Positions 25,662 through 35,521 are shown, counted from the first letter of the stretch. The stretch is DNA of 64,000 bases from Pseudoduganella plicata (GCF_004421005.1 NZ_CP038026.1:4836001-4900000); one strand, 5' to 3'. Notes: generated by a model not told the origin, from the letters alone. A program made the numbers and translations.

Positions 25662-25674
25662 ATGTGGAATATAC
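25662..25674. promoter_or_regulatory. GTATATTCCACAT motif, copy 2 (LysR/puuD divergent promoter, inverted)
   Basis: On the plus strand it reads ATGTGGAATATAC, the exact reverse complement of the element at 21689-21701. It sits 25 bases before the LysR start and 100 bases before puuD, a position suitable for an operator. Confidence 0.45.
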
Positions 25675-25773
25675 GCGAAGATTCATGTGGACGTAACCCG
25701 GCGGCGTTATCTTCTGTACACTGCCATTGCTATGGCCGTCCCAGCCGGTCCACCTTGCGAATAAAGGATTTAC

Positions 25774-26991
25774 ATGGAAGTCTTCGGCTACCTGATCCCG
25801 TATGGCCTCGAATGGCTCAACCTCCTCGTGCGCTGGCTGCACATCATTACCGGCATCGCCTGGATCGGCGCGTCGTTCTATTTTGTCTGGCTGGACAACT
25901 CGATCCGTCCGCCCGCGCCTGGGTCGGACCTGGCAAAGAAGGGCGTGATGGGCGAGCTGTGGGCGGTGCACGGCGGCGGCTTCTACAACCCGCAGAAATA
26001 CCTCGTCGCGCCGGCCGAACTGCCGAAGGAACTGCACTGGTTCAAATGGGAAGCCTATTCCACCTGGCTGTCCGGGTTCGCGCTGCTGACGATCGCTTAC
26101 TACTTCAATGCGCAGGCAATGATGATCGACCGCTCCGTGGCCGATCTCACGGCAATGCAGTCCGTCGGCATCGGCCTGGGCTTCCTCGTCGCCGGCTGGA
26201 TCGTCTACGACCTGCTGTGCCGCTCGCCGCTGGGCAAGCACGACCTGTGGTTCGGCATCGTCGTCTTCGCGCTGCTGGTGGCCGCGGCGTGGGCGCTGAC
26301 ACACCTGCTCTCCGGGCGCGCGGCGTACATCCACGTGGGCGCGATGATCGGCACGATCATGGTGGCGAACGTGGCGATGCTGATCATTCCCGGCCAGCGC
26401 AAGATGGTGGCCGCGATGCAGGCGGGCGGCAAGCCGGACCCGATCCATGGCCTCCGCGCCAAGCAGCGCTCCGTCCACAATAACTACTTCACGTTGCCGG
26501 TGCTGTTCATCATGATCAGCAACCATTATGCGATGACGTACCAGCACGCCCACGCCTGGCTGGTGCTGGCGTTCATCATGGCGGCCGGCGTCTTTATCCG
26601 CCACTTCTTCAACCTGCGCCACAAGGGCCGGATCGAATGGCGTTATCCCGCCATCGGCGTGGCACTGCTGCTTGCCGTCGCAGTCGCCATTGCGCCGCCG
26701 CGTCCCGCCGCTACCGCGGCTGCCGCCGATCCGGCCGCGCAGTTCGCGCAGGTGCGCGCCATCATGCACGAGCGCTGCCTGTCGTGCCACTCGGCCAAAC
26801 CCACGCAGCCCGGCTTTGCCACGGCGCCCGCCGGCATCGCGTTCGATACGCCCGACCAGGTTCACCAGCGCGCCGCGCAGATCCACCAGCAGGTCGTCGA
26901 GCTGAAGGCCATGCCGATCGGGAACCTCACCAATATGACGGACGCGGAACGCGCCACCATCGCCGCGTGGTTCGCGGCCGGAGCAAAATGA
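25774..26991 (+). CDS. puuD: Urate hydroxylase PuuD (membrane urate oxidase with cytochrome c domain)
   Basis: A 405-residue membrane protein. Residues about 1-310 hold eight or so hydrophobic helices with conserved WLHIITGIAWIGASFYFVW and VHNNYFTLPVLFIMISNHY. The C-terminal 90 residues form a cytochrome c domain with the heme motif CLSCH at about 336-340. PuuD oxidises urate to 5-hydroxyisourate and passes electrons to the respiratory chain instead of making hydrogen peroxide. It is divergent from a LysR gene and one base ahead of an M20 hydrolase gene. The UraD-AllC fusion nearby supplies later steps; no hydroxyisourate hydrolase is in the window. Confidence 0.95.
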   Translation: MEVFGYLIPYGLEWLNLLVRWLHIITGIAWIGASFYFVWLDNSIRPPAPGSDLAKKGVMGELWAVHGGGFYNPQKYLVAPAELPKELHWFKWEAYSTWLSGFALLTIAYYFNAQAMMIDRSVADLTAMQSVGIGLGFLVAGWIVYDLLCRSPLGKHDLWFGIVVFALLVAAAWALTHLLSGRAAYIHVGAMIGTIMVANVAMLIIPGQRKMVAAMQAGGKPDPIHGLRAKQRSVHNNYFTLPVLFIMISNHYAMTYQHAHAWLVLAFIMAAGVFIRHFFNLRHKGRIEWRYPAIGVALLLAVAVAIAPPRPAATAAAADPAAQFAQVRAIMHERCLSCHSAKPTQPGFATAPAGIAFDTPDQVHQRAAQIHQQVVELKAMPIGNLTNMTDAERATIAAWFAAGAK

Positions 26992-26992
26992 C

Positions 26993-28231
26993 ATGAACGC
27001 ACAAGAACGGACCGAACGGATCAATGCATGGATCGACAGCCACTTCGACGAGGAGGTGGCGTTCCTGCAGCAGGTGCTGCGCGTACCCACCGACACCCCG
27101 CCCGGCAACAACGCGCCGCACGCCGACACGGTCGCGCAACTCGTCGAAGCCTTCGGCTGGCAGGCGGAAAAGCACGCGGTGCCGGAAGGGCTGGTGCGCG
27201 ACTATGGGATGCAGAGCATCACCAATCTGATCGTGCGTCGCCCGTATGCCGATGGCGGGCCGACGGTGGCGCTGAACGCCCACGGCGACGTGGTGCCGCC
27301 AGGCGAGAACTGGACACATCCGCCCTACGGCGGTGTGATCGAGGGCGGCTACATCTATGGCCGCGCGGCCGCCGTGTCGAAAAGCGACTTCGCCACGTAC
27401 ATCTTCGCCACGCGCGCCCTGGAGGCGCTGGGCGTGCCATTGAAGGGCGGTGTCGAACTCCACTTCACCTATGACGAGGAATTCGGCGGCCTGCTGGGAC
27501 CGGGCTGGCTGCTGGAACAGGGCCTGACGAAGCCGGACATGGTCATTGCCGCCGGCTTTTCGTACAACATCGTTACCGCCCACAATGCCTGCCTGCAGCT
27601 GGAAATCACCGTGCACGGCAAGTCCGGCCACGGCGCGATGCCGGAAACGGGTGTCGATGCGCTGCAGGCGGCGACCAGGATCCTGAACGCGATCTACGGC
27701 CAGCTGCCCGAGCTGAAGAAGATCAGGTCGAAAGTGCCAGGCATCGACTCGCCGACCATGCTGGTGGGCCGCATCGATGGCGGCACCAACACGAACGTCG
27801 TGCCGGGCAAGGTTGTCATGAAGATGGACCGCCGCATGATTCCGGAAGAGGACCCCGTCGCCGTGGAAGCGCAGGTGCGCAAGCTGATCGAGGATGCGGT
27901 GCGGGACGCGCCGGGCATCCGCATCGAGATCCGGCGCCTGTTGCTGTCGCACGCGCTGCGCCCGTTGCCGGGGTCCGAAAAGCTGGTGGCCGCGCTGCAG
28001 AAGCATGCGCAGGCCGTGCTGGACGAAGCCGTTCCCGCCGTCGGTACGCCGCTGTATGCCGATGCGCGGCTGTATGGCGAGAAGGGGATACCGGCCGTGC
28101 TGTATGGTGCCGGTCCGCGGACGGTGCCGGAATCGAATGCCAAGAAGGCCGACGAGAAGCTGCTGCTGGAGGATTTGCGGCGGGCGACGAAGGTGGTGGC
28201 GCTGACGTTGCTGGAACTGCTGGGGGAGTGA
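26993..28231 (+). CDS. M20 family metallohydrolase (ArgE/DapE-like)
   Basis: A 412-residue zinc amidohydrolase with a typical two-domain M20 layout: NAHGDVVPPGENW (first metal ligands), YDEEFGG (catalytic Glu region) and the dimerisation domain in the middle (HGKSGHGAMPETGVDALQAA). It starts one base after the puuD stop, so it is very probably co-transcribed with puuD and may act on an open-ring purine product such as ureidoglycolate or a formylated intermediate. That is inference; peptidase or deacylase activity is equally compatible with the family. Confidence 0.82.
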   Translation: MNAQERTERINAWIDSHFDEEVAFLQQVLRVPTDTPPGNNAPHADTVAQLVEAFGWQAEKHAVPEGLVRDYGMQSITNLIVRRPYADGGPTVALNAHGDVVPPGENWTHPPYGGVIEGGYIYGRAAAVSKSDFATYIFATRALEALGVPLKGGVELHFTYDEEFGGLLGPGWLLEQGLTKPDMVIAAGFSYNIVTAHNACLQLEITVHGKSGHGAMPETGVDALQAATRILNAIYGQLPELKKIRSKVPGIDSPTMLVGRIDGGTNTNVVPGKVVMKMDRRMIPEEDPVAVEAQVRKLIEDAVRDAPGIRIEIRRLLLSHALRPLPGSEKLVAALQKHAQAVLDEAVPAVGTPLYADARLYGEKGIPAVLYGAGPRTVPESNAKKADEKLLLEDLRRATKVVALTLLELLGE

Positions 28232-28241
28232 TTTCGGGGAA

Positions 28242-28263
28242 GGGCACCATTCGCATGATGCCC
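28242..28263. terminator. Hairpin between convergent genes
   Basis: GGGCACCAT (28242-28250) and ATGATGCCC (28255-28263) pair with one mismatch around a 4-nt loop, between the M20 hydrolase stop and the convergent S9 peptidase stop. No strong U-tract follows. Confidence 0.4.
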
Positions 28264-28274
28264 GTCCTCGCTTC

Positions 28275-30650
28275 TTACTTCAGCGTACGCTCGAACAGCT
28301 GGTAGATCCGCCGGTACTGGTCGTACCAGCTCTCCGGCTGGGTGTAGGCGTGGCGCTCGAGCGGATAGCTGGCCAGTTCCCAGTGATCCTTCTTCAGTTC
28401 GATCAGGCGCTGCGCCATGCGCACCGAGTCCTGGTAGAACACGTTGTCGTCCACCATGCCGTGCGCGATCAGCAGGTGGCCTTTCAGGCGGTCGGCGTAT
28501 TCGATCGGCGACGACACCTTGTACGCCTCCGGATCGATGTCCGGCGTGTTCAGGATATTGGCCGTGTAGCCGTGGTTATACGACGTCCAGTCGGAAACGG
28601 GGCGCAGCGCGGCGCCGGCCTTGAACAGCTCCGGTTCGCGCATCAGCGCCATGAACGTCATGAAGCCGCCATAGCTGCCGCCGTAGATCCCCACGCGGTC
28701 GATGTCGCCCTGCTGGTTCGCCGCCATCCACTTCGCGCCGTCGACGTAGTCCTCCAGCTCCGGGTGGCCCATCTGCCGGTAGATCGCCGTGCGCCAGTCG
28801 CGGCCATAGCCCTTCGACGCGCGGTAGTCCATGTCCAGCACGATGTAGCCTTTCTCGACCAGCAGGTTGTGGAACATCTGCTCGCGGAAATAGTTCGACC
28901 AGCGATGGCTCACGTTCTGCAGATAGCCGGCGCCATGGACGAACATCACGACGGGATACTTCCTGCCCGGCTCCAGCGTCGTCGGGCGGTACAACTTCGC
29001 CCACACGGGCTGCGCACCGTGCGTCGACGGCACGGCAACGAACTGCGGCATGATCCACTCACGCGCCTTGAATTCGAGGCTGCGGGTATCGGTCAACTTG
29101 ACGGCTGCGCCGCCGGCGGCCGGCACCATCGCCACCTGGGGCGGCACGTACGACGACGACCACCGCACCAGCAGCCGGCGCTGGTCCGGCGACAGCGTGA
29201 ACTCCTCCACGCCGCCGCCCAGCTGGGTGACCTCGCGCACGCTGCCGTCTTTCGGCGACACGGCACACACTTCGTACTGCCCTGGCGTCTTGCGGTTGCA
29301 CATGACCCATGCGGCCGTCCCGTCGCTGTTCCAGCTGACTTGCGTGGCCTCCCATTTGCCGCTCGTGAGCGCGCGCTGGCGGCCATCGGCGCCCAGCGTG
29401 TACAGGTGCGAGTAACCCGATTCCTCGGACAGGAACCACAGCGTGCGGTTGTCCGGCAGCCAGCCGAATTCGTTGTAGCTGTTGTTGATCCACGCATTGT
29501 TCGTCAGGCGGTGCAGCGGTTTCAGGCGCGCCGCGGCCAGGTCGACGGTGGCGATCCAGCGGTCCTTGTTGTCGACGGCGCGGATCGACAGCGCCACCTG
29601 CGCACCGTCGCCGCTCCAGGCAATGCCGTTGCCCTCGTCGTCGTCCAGGCGTACGGCGCGGTTGCCCTTGACGGGGTCCAGCTTGCGCGCCGCGCGCATG
29701 GCTGCCAGCGGATCGGTGCCGATGCCCGGCAGTGCATCCAGCGGGATATCGCGCAGCTGGCCCGTGCGCAGGTCGATCAGCCTGAACGTCTGCGCCAGCG
29801 GCAGGTTGCGGCCCACGCGGGTGCGCTGGTCGTCGAATTCCTCGTAGCCCGATTCCGTCACATAGCGCGGCAGCTTGCCCACGCGGCCGTTGTCCGCCGG
29901 TTTCGGCGACGTCGCCAGCACCAGCCAGCGGCCGTCCGGCGACAGTGCGCTGGCGTCGATGACGATCTTCTCGCCCAGGTAGATCGGCGTCGGCGCGCGC
30001 GTTGGATCGGCGCGGCGTTCCGCCTCCGTCTGGGCGCGGCCGGCGTCGCGGTCTTCCTTCTGCCGTTTCAGCGTTGCGATCAGGCGCAGCTGCATGGCAC
30101 GCAGGTAGTCCTCGTCCGATTCCGCAGCGGGATCCTTCATTGCCCGCGGCAGTGCGACGGGGGCGACGAGGCGCTCGGCGCGGTTCCAGCTGAACCAGTC
30201 GTGGCCGACGCGGAACTGCACGGAGCGGCCGTCGCTGGCGTATTGCGGGTTGCTGGCGGGCGTCGTGTTGCGGGAGATTTGCGTCAGAACGCCCGTTTTC
30301 AGGTCGCGCTCGAACAGGTCGCCATTGCGTACCATGACGGCGCGCGTGCGGTCGCGGTTGTAGACGAGGTTGGGCGCATCGATGGTCCCCAGTTCGGCGT
30401 CGCCGACCTTGCGCGGCGTCCCTCCGGCAACGAAGGTATCGCGCAGCGGCGAGCCGACCCGCTTCTGCTTGTAGTAGGCCGTCTTGCTGTCCCAGCTCCA
30501 CCACGCCGATTCGACGGGCGTGCCGATCCAGTCGGGATTGGCCATGGCCTGGTCGAGAGTGATCGGTGTGGCGGCGGCTGCGGGCAGTGCGGGGAGGAGC
30601 AGGGCAGCGGCCAGGCAGGCGCCGGGCAGCTTGAGATGAAGTTTGCGCAT
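28275..30650 (-). CDS. S9 family prolyl oligopeptidase / dipeptidyl peptidase IV-like
   Basis: A 791-residue exported serine peptidase. A signal peptide (residues 1-26, ending LPALPAAAA) precedes a long beta-propeller and a C-terminal alpha/beta hydrolase domain. The nucleophile is in YGGSYGGFM (Ser about 659), the Asp in AHGMVDDNVF and the His in LERHAYT. DPP-IV-like enzymes remove Xaa-Pro dipeptides in the periplasm. The start at 30650 (MRKLHLKL) gives the signal peptide; the frame extends further upstream without support. It stands alone between convergent and unrelated neighbours. Confidence 0.9.
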   Translation of the reverse strand: MRKLHLKLPGACLAAALLLPALPAAAATPITLDQAMANPDWIGTPVESAWWSWDSKTAYYKQKRVGSPLRDTFVAGGTPRKVGDAELGTIDAPNLVYNRDRTRAVMVRNGDLFERDLKTGVLTQISRNTTPASNPQYASDGRSVQFRVGHDWFSWNRAERLVAPVALPRAMKDPAAESDEDYLRAMQLRLIATLKRQKEDRDAGRAQTEAERRADPTRAPTPIYLGEKIVIDASALSPDGRWLVLATSPKPADNGRVGKLPRYVTESGYEEFDDQRTRVGRNLPLAQTFRLIDLRTGQLRDIPLDALPGIGTDPLAAMRAARKLDPVKGNRAVRLDDDEGNGIAWSGDGAQVALSIRAVDNKDRWIATVDLAAARLKPLHRLTNNAWINNSYNEFGWLPDNRTLWFLSEESGYSHLYTLGADGRQRALTSGKWEATQVSWNSDGTAAWVMCNRKTPGQYEVCAVSPKDGSVREVTQLGGGVEEFTLSPDQRRLLVRWSSSYVPPQVAMVPAAGGAAVKLTDTRSLEFKAREWIMPQFVAVPSTHGAQPVWAKLYRPTTLEPGRKYPVVMFVHGAGYLQNVSHRWSNYFREQMFHNLLVEKGYIVLDMDYRASKGYGRDWRTAIYRQMGHPELEDYVDGAKWMAANQQGDIDRVGIYGGSYGGFMTFMALMREPELFKAGAALRPVSDWTSYNHGYTANILNTPDIDPEAYKVSSPIEYADRLKGHLLIAHGMVDDNVFYQDSVRMAQRLIELKKDHWELASYPLERHAYTQPESWYDQYRRIYQLFERTLK

Positions 30651-30804
30651 TGTGATCGGAAATATGGCAGCGCCAGCGCCGCCGTTCATGACAAAGACCG
30701 GGGGCATTCTAGCGCAGGAGCGCGCGGGCGGGAGGCAAACGTCGGCGACGGGAACCGCTGCGGGCGCACGGAACCACGCCTGCCGCCAGGCTGCGTGGCC
30801 GGTA

Positions 30805-32327
30805 TTACCGCTGCATCAGCGTGCGCACGGTCTCGTTCAGCGTTTCCATGTTGACGGGTTTCGTCAGATGGCGGTTGAAGCCGGCGGCCATGGCGCCGGT
30901 GCGGTCCTTGTCCTGGCCGTAGCCGGTCAGTGCCACAAGGACCGTCTTTTCCAGGCGCGGGTGGCGGCGCATCGCCTCGGCCACTTCGACGCCGCTCATG
31001 TCCGGCAGGCCGATGTCGAGGAAGATGACGTCAGGCGCCAGTTGCAGCGCGGCCGCGATGGCGCCGGCGCCATCATGGGCCATGTGCACCTCGTGTCCTG
31101 CGAACTGCAGCAGCGCGCAGACGATTTCGGCTGAGTCCATATTGTCGTCGACCACAAGGATGCGGTAAGTGTCGGCCGGGCGCTCCGGCTCCGCCGCGGC
31201 ACTGGCGCCAGCGGTTTGCGGCGTGCCGTGCAGAACGGGCAGGCGCACCTCGAAGGTCGCACCCTGGTCAAGGCCGCCGCTGCTCGCCCGCACGTCGCCG
31301 CCGTGCAGGTTGACGAGCGTACGCACCAGCGAGAGGCCGATGCCAAGGCCGTCCTGCACGCGGTCGGGCGAGTGGCCGGCTTGCGCGAACAGGTCGAAGA
31401 TCGAGGCGGCATGTTCCGGATCGATGCCGATGCCGTTATCCGTCACGCGGATGACGGCGTTGCCGTCTTCCTCAGAGACAGCCAGCGCGATACGGCCCCG
31501 GGTGGCGTGAATTTGGCGGCGTTGTTCAGGAGGTTGCCGACGATCTGCGCCAGGCGGACGCTGTCGCCGTCGACCCAGATGTCATGGTCGGGCAGCGTCA
31601 CCGTCAGGTTGTGCTTGCGGATGCTGACGTTCGGCTCGGCCGTTTCCACAGCTGTGTGCAACAGGGTGCGCAGTTCGACAGGCGTGCGGCGCAGCGCAAT
31701 TTTTCCCTGCGAGATGCGCGACACGTCCAGCAGGTCGTCCACCAGGCGTACCATGTGGTCGGTCTGGCGCAAAATGACGCGGCGCGCGTTCTCCTGGGCC
31801 GCCGAGACGTGCGGATCGAGGCTGCGCAGCAGCTCGACGGCGTTGCGGATCGGTCCCAGCGGATTGCGCAGCTCGTGCGCGAGGATGGCCAGGAATTCGT
31901 CCTTGCGGCGGTCCATGTCGCGCAGCTCGCGCTCGACGCGGCCCAGGCGCAGCAGCGCGCGCACGTTGGCGACCAGTTCGTCGGGCTCGATCGGCTCGAA
32001 GAGGTAGTTGTCGGCACCGCTGTCCAGCGCCCGCACCTTGTCGGGCGACGCCAGATAGGAAGCGGACGTCTGCAGCACCAGCACCATGGCCGTGTGCGGG
32101 TCCTGCTTCAGCCGGCGGCAGACCTCGAAACCATTGATGTCGGGCAGTTTGGTGTCCAGCAGGACAAGGTCCGGCCCCTCGGCAAGCGCCTTTTCCAGCG
32201 CCTCTGTGCCGCTCCCTGCCTCGATAACGTTGAAACCGGCGCGCTGCAGGATACGCGTCTTGGCGTAGCGCGCGGCATCGGTGTCGTCGACATTGAGAAT
32301 CAGGGATTGGTGCGGAGATACCTTCAT
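30805..32327 (-). pseudogene. REC-HisKA-HATPase-REC hybrid histidine kinase, frameshifted
   Basis: Sixth gene of the stressosome-type operon. The first frame covers a receiver domain (Asp in VLLDTKLPDING) and a kinase core with His in LAHELRNPLGPI. At 31495-31498 a run of four C on the plus strand lacks one base. Restoring it joins NAAKFTPPG to GRIALAVSEEDGNAVIRVTDNGIGI and then a second receiver (VIFLDIGLPDMSG). The intact protein would be about 507 residues. As given it splits into two pieces. The gene follows the upstream hybrid kinase by seven bases. The kinase would take part in phosphorelay among operon products; specific partners are unknown. Confidence 0.85.
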
Positions 32328-32334
32328 GATGCCT

Positions 32335-34089
32335 CTAGTGTACATGACACAATGCGTTCAATTGCGCCAGTAGTTCGTCGCGCACGACCGGTTTCGCCAT
32401 ATAGGCTTCCGCCCCCAGCGAGAAAGCCTTCTGCCGGTCGGCCACCTCCGATGCGATGATGACGGGGACGTGCTTGCGCCGCTCGTCGTTCTTGGTTTGC
32501 GCCAGCCAGCGCCAGCTGTCCTCGCCATGCAGATACAGGTCGAGAACGACGGCAGCCGGCGGCTGCGCCATCCATGCCTGTTCCGCTTCCCAGATGCTGC
32601 GCGCACAGACCGCGCGATATGGCGTGTTGCGGAAGAAGCTGCGGTACAGCAGCATCGTCGAGCGGTCGTCCTCGACCACCAGCACGGGGATGCCGGTGGT
32701 GTCGTCCTGCGCCAGCGATGCGCGGAACGTCAGCGGATCGGGCATCGCGTCGTAGGCGACCGGAATCGTGGCCGAGAACGTGGAGCCCTGACCCGGCGTG
32801 CTGCGCAAACTGACCGAGCCGCCCAGCAGCGCGGCCAGCCGACGGCACAGCGGCAGGCCCAGGCCCGTGCCCTTGGCCTTGTGCTGCAGGCGGTTCTCGA
32901 CCTGGGAGAATTCCTCGAAGACGATGTGCTGGTGTTCCTCGGCGATGCCGATGCCCGTGTCCTCGACGTCGAAGCGCACGCTGTCGCTGCGCGCCAGCAG
33001 CGTGGCGCTCACCTTCACGTGGCCGTTTTCCGTGAACTTCAGCGCGTTCGAGATGAAGTTGCGCAGGATCTGAGACAGCTTCGCCTCGTCCGTCAGCATC
33101 GTGATCGGCTGTTCCGGCTCATCGAACAGCAGCTCGACCTTTGTGCTGACCAGCAGCGGGCGCAGCATGCCGCGCAGCGCGGAGAACATCTCGCCCACCT
33201 CGAATGTGACCGGGCGCACGTCGATCTTGCCCGCTTCGATCTTCGCGAGGTCCAGCAAGTCGTCCACCAGCTCCGTCAGCGACTCGGCACCCTTCAGGAT
33301 GAAGCGCACCTGCTTTTCCTGCTCCGTCGTCAGATCGCCATCGACCCGTTCCAGCAACAGGCGAGACAGTGCGCGGATGGAGCTGAGCGGCGTCCGGAAT
33401 TCGTGGCTCATGTTCGACAGGAAGCGCGTCTTCATCTCGTCGGCGCGGCGCAGGTGGTCGGCCTTTTCGTCCAGCTCCGCGTACAGAGCCACGACGCCGC
33501 GGTTGGTGTCTTCGAGCTCGCGGGTCAGCTGCATCAGTTCGTCCTGGCGGGTCTTCAGTTCCGACAATGTCGCCAGCAGCTCGCGGTTCTGCTGCTGCAT
33601 CTCGCCCATCGTCACGTTGGCCGACATGTCGGCCAGCTGTGCGCCCATGGCGCCGACCGCCTTCGGCGTCACCAGCGGTGCGTCCTGCGGCAGCAGTTTT
33701 TTCAGCGTGATGGCGGTGCCTTCCCCCGCTGCCGTGCGAATATCGAACTGGTCCATCAGCCGGCGCGCGCCGAGGATGCCCATGCCCATGCCGGTGCGCG
33801 ACTGATAGCGCCCGGACAGGATCAGGTCGAGGTCGCCGATGCCGGGACCCTTGTCCTCGATGCGGATCACCAGCAGTTGCGGCACCGTTTCGCCTTCGAT
33901 GGAAAACTCCACGCGGCCCGTGTTCGCATAGCTGTAAACGTTGCGCGCCAGTTCCGACACGGCCGTTGCGATGCGCGCCTGGTCCTGGTTGCCGAACCCG
34001 CACAGCAGCGCAATCTGGCGCGCGCGCTGGCGCGACGCCACCACGTCCATCTCCTCCCGTACGAACAGGCTGAGAATGCGCAGGCTCAT
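32335..34089 (-). CDS. Hybrid histidine kinase with N-terminal RsbT-like ATPase domain
   Basis: A 584-residue multidomain protein. Residues about 1-140 form a GHKL ATPase domain of RsbW/RsbT type (ELARNVYSYA, EDKGPGI, GMGMGILGARRLMD). A coiled coil (about 155-215) links it to a classical kinase core with His in NMSHEFRTPLSSI and the boxes NALKFTENG and GTGLGLPLC. A C-terminal receiver (Asp in AVVLDLYLHGED) ends the protein. Having two different ATPase domains in one chain is notable. The ATG at 34089 overlaps the phosphatase stop by four bases. It probably connects stressosome output with two-component phosphorelay. Confidence 0.9.
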   Translation of the reverse strand: MSLRILSLFVREEMDVVASRQRARQIALLCGFGNQDQARIATAVSELARNVYSYANTGRVEFSIEGETVPQLLVIRIEDKGPGIGDLDLILSGRYQSRTGMGMGILGARRLMDQFDIRTAAGEGTAITLKKLLPQDAPLVTPKAVGAMGAQLADMSANVTMGEMQQQNRELLATLSELKTRQDELMQLTRELEDTNRGVVALYAELDEKADHLRRADEMKTRFLSNMSHEFRTPLSSIRALSRLLLERVDGDLTTEQEKQVRFILKGAESLTELVDDLLDLAKIEAGKIDVRPVTFEVGEMFSALRGMLRPLLVSTKVELLFDEPEQPITMLTDEAKLSQILRNFISNALKFTENGHVKVSATLLARSDSVRFDVEDTGIGIAEEHQHIVFEEFSQVENRLQHKAKGTGLGLPLCRRLAALLGGSVSLRSTPGQGSTFSATIPVAYDAMPDPLTFRASLAQDDTTGIPVLVVEDDRSTMLLYRSFFRNTPYRAVCARSIWEAEQAWMAQPPAAVVLDLYLHGEDSWRWLAQTKNDERRKHVPVIIASEVADRQKAFSLGAEAYMAKPVVRDELLAQLNALCHVH

Positions 34090-35120
34090 GCTGTCCACCC
34101 CTGGCGGTCGCGCAGCACCAGCACCGTGACGTCGTCGCGGCCGCGCGTGAAGTCGCGGTACAGCACGCCGGCGATCACCGCCGGGTGGCAGTGGACGAGG
34201 CCCGGATAACTGTCCAGGTCCCAGCGCGATCCCAGGCCGTCGGAATGCAGTATCAGCATGCTGTCACTGTGCCACGGGGCGGGAAATTCCTGCACCTTGC
34301 GCATATTGCTTCCCACGATGCCGTTGTGCGAGACGAGCTGGCGTCGCTGCTCGCCCTGGATCAGGTGCGCGCTGATATTGCCGACGCCGGCGAATCCCAG
34401 CGTATCGCGCAACATGTCGATGCGCACGGCGGCCGCCGCGGCGCCACGGGTGGGGCGCAATGCGGCGTGGGCGTCTTCCAGGACCACGCCGGCGGGCTGT
34501 TCGGGCGTACGCATGGCCACGCTGCACGCCAGTTCCGAGGCTTCGGCGGCGAGCGGCCCGTGACCGAGGCCGTCGGCCACCATCACGGTGGCGCTGGTCG
34601 GGTCGGTGGCAAGCGCCCAGCTGTCGCCGGCGATGTCCTCGCCCGGCATCGGCAGGCACACGGCGCCGCAGTGCAGCGACCGTTCGGCCCGCGCCACGCC
34701 GCTCTGCCACAGCGCCATCATGACGACCGTGCCCTTGCCGGGCGCGCTGTAGATATCGAATTCGCCGGCGAGCCGTCGCATGGCGCCCATGCCGACACCG
34801 TAGCTGCCAGCCGTGGAGGTGCCGTCGGCCATACTGGCGCCCATGTTGGCGATACCTGGACCACTGTCCAGCGCCAGGATTTCCACCCCCGCGGCGGCGC
34901 CCGCACGCAAGGGCCGCAGCAGGATTTTGCCGTGGCCGGCGTGCTTCAGGATATTGGTCGCGGCCTCGCTGACGGCGATGGCGACCTCGCCCCCATCGGT
35001 CGCGTCGAAGCCGAGGCGGACGCACAGGTCGGCCGCCGCGCGGCGCACGGAGCCGATCTGACTCGCATCGCCCAGCGTATGGCAGGTTTGCCGGCCATCG
35101 AAGGCTAGAACGGTTTCCAT
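34086..35120 (-). CDS. Anti-sigma-type ATPase fused to PP2C/SpoIIE-like phosphatase (RsbX-type)
   Basis: A 344-residue fusion. Residues about 1-135 are an RsbW/RsbT-like GHKL domain (AVSEAATNILKHAG, LDSGPGI, GVGMGAMRRLAG). Residues about 145-340 are a PP2C-type serine/threonine phosphatase with metal aspartates in GEDIAGDSW, VADGLGHGPLA, HSDGLGSRWD and GRDDVTV. In Bacillus, RsbX dephosphorylates RsbR and RsbS to reset the stressosome; this protein would do so here and may also have its own kinase half. It overlaps rsbT by 16 bases and the next kinase by four. Confidence 0.88.
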   Translation of the reverse strand: METVLAFDGRQTCHTLGDASQIGSVRRAAADLCVRLGFDATDGGEVAIAVSEAATNILKHAGHGKILLRPLRAGAAAGVEILALDSGPGIANMGASMADGTSTAGSYGVGMGAMRRLAGEFDIYSAPGKGTVVMMALWQSGVARAERSLHCGAVCLPMPGEDIAGDSWALATDPTSATVMVADGLGHGPLAAEASELACSVAMRTPEQPAGVVLEDAHAALRPTRGAAAAAVRIDMLRDTLGFAGVGNISAHLIQGEQRRQLVSHNGIVGSNMRKVQEFPAPWHSDSMLILHSDGLGSRWDLDSYPGLVHCHPAVIAGVLYRDFTRGRDDVTVLVLRDRQGWTA

Positions 35121-35521
35121 TTGCAGATCTTTACTGTGGTGCCGTTGCCGGGGGAGGATTCGATTTCAAATTCGTCGGCCAGCCGCTTTGCGCCGGACAG
35201 GCCGAGGCCCATGCCGCCGCCGGTCGTGAAGCCATCGGTCAGCGCCTGTTTCAGGTCGTCGATGCCGGGACCATGGTCGATGAAGGCGAGGCTGAGGCCG
35301 CGGCGCATGCCGTTGGTCAGTTTCAGCATGTGGGCCTCGCCACCGCCGCCGTAGCGCAGCGTGTTGCGGGCCAGCTCGCTGGCGGCCGTGATCATCTTAG
35401 TCTGATCGATCAGGCTGAAGCCGGCGGCGATCATGTGTTCGCGCACGGACTGGCGCAGCCGCACCACGTCCTCGTCGGACCGGATCGGCAGCACCAGCGC
35501 GTCGACGTCGTTATTGCTCAA
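35105..35521 (-). CDS. rsbT: Serine/threonine kinase RsbT (switch protein)
   Basis: A 138-residue GHKL-fold protein kinase. The N box ELARNTLRYG, IDHGPGIDD and GMGLGLSGAKRLADEF are all present. In the classic model RsbT is held by the RsbR-RsbS complex, phosphorylates both under stress, is released and activates a downstream phosphatase. Its place right after rsbS and before a phosphatase gene fits this. There is no sigma-B in this window; in Gram-negative bacteria RsbT often acts on a kinase, phosphatase or cyclase instead. Confidence 0.92.
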   Translation of the reverse strand: MSNNDVDALVLPIRSDEDVVRLRQSVREHMIAAGFSLIDQTKMITAASELARNTLRYGGGGEAHMLKLTNGMRRGLSLAFIDHGPGIDDLKQALTDGFTTGGGMGLGLSGAKRLADEFEIESSPGNGTTVKICKWKPF

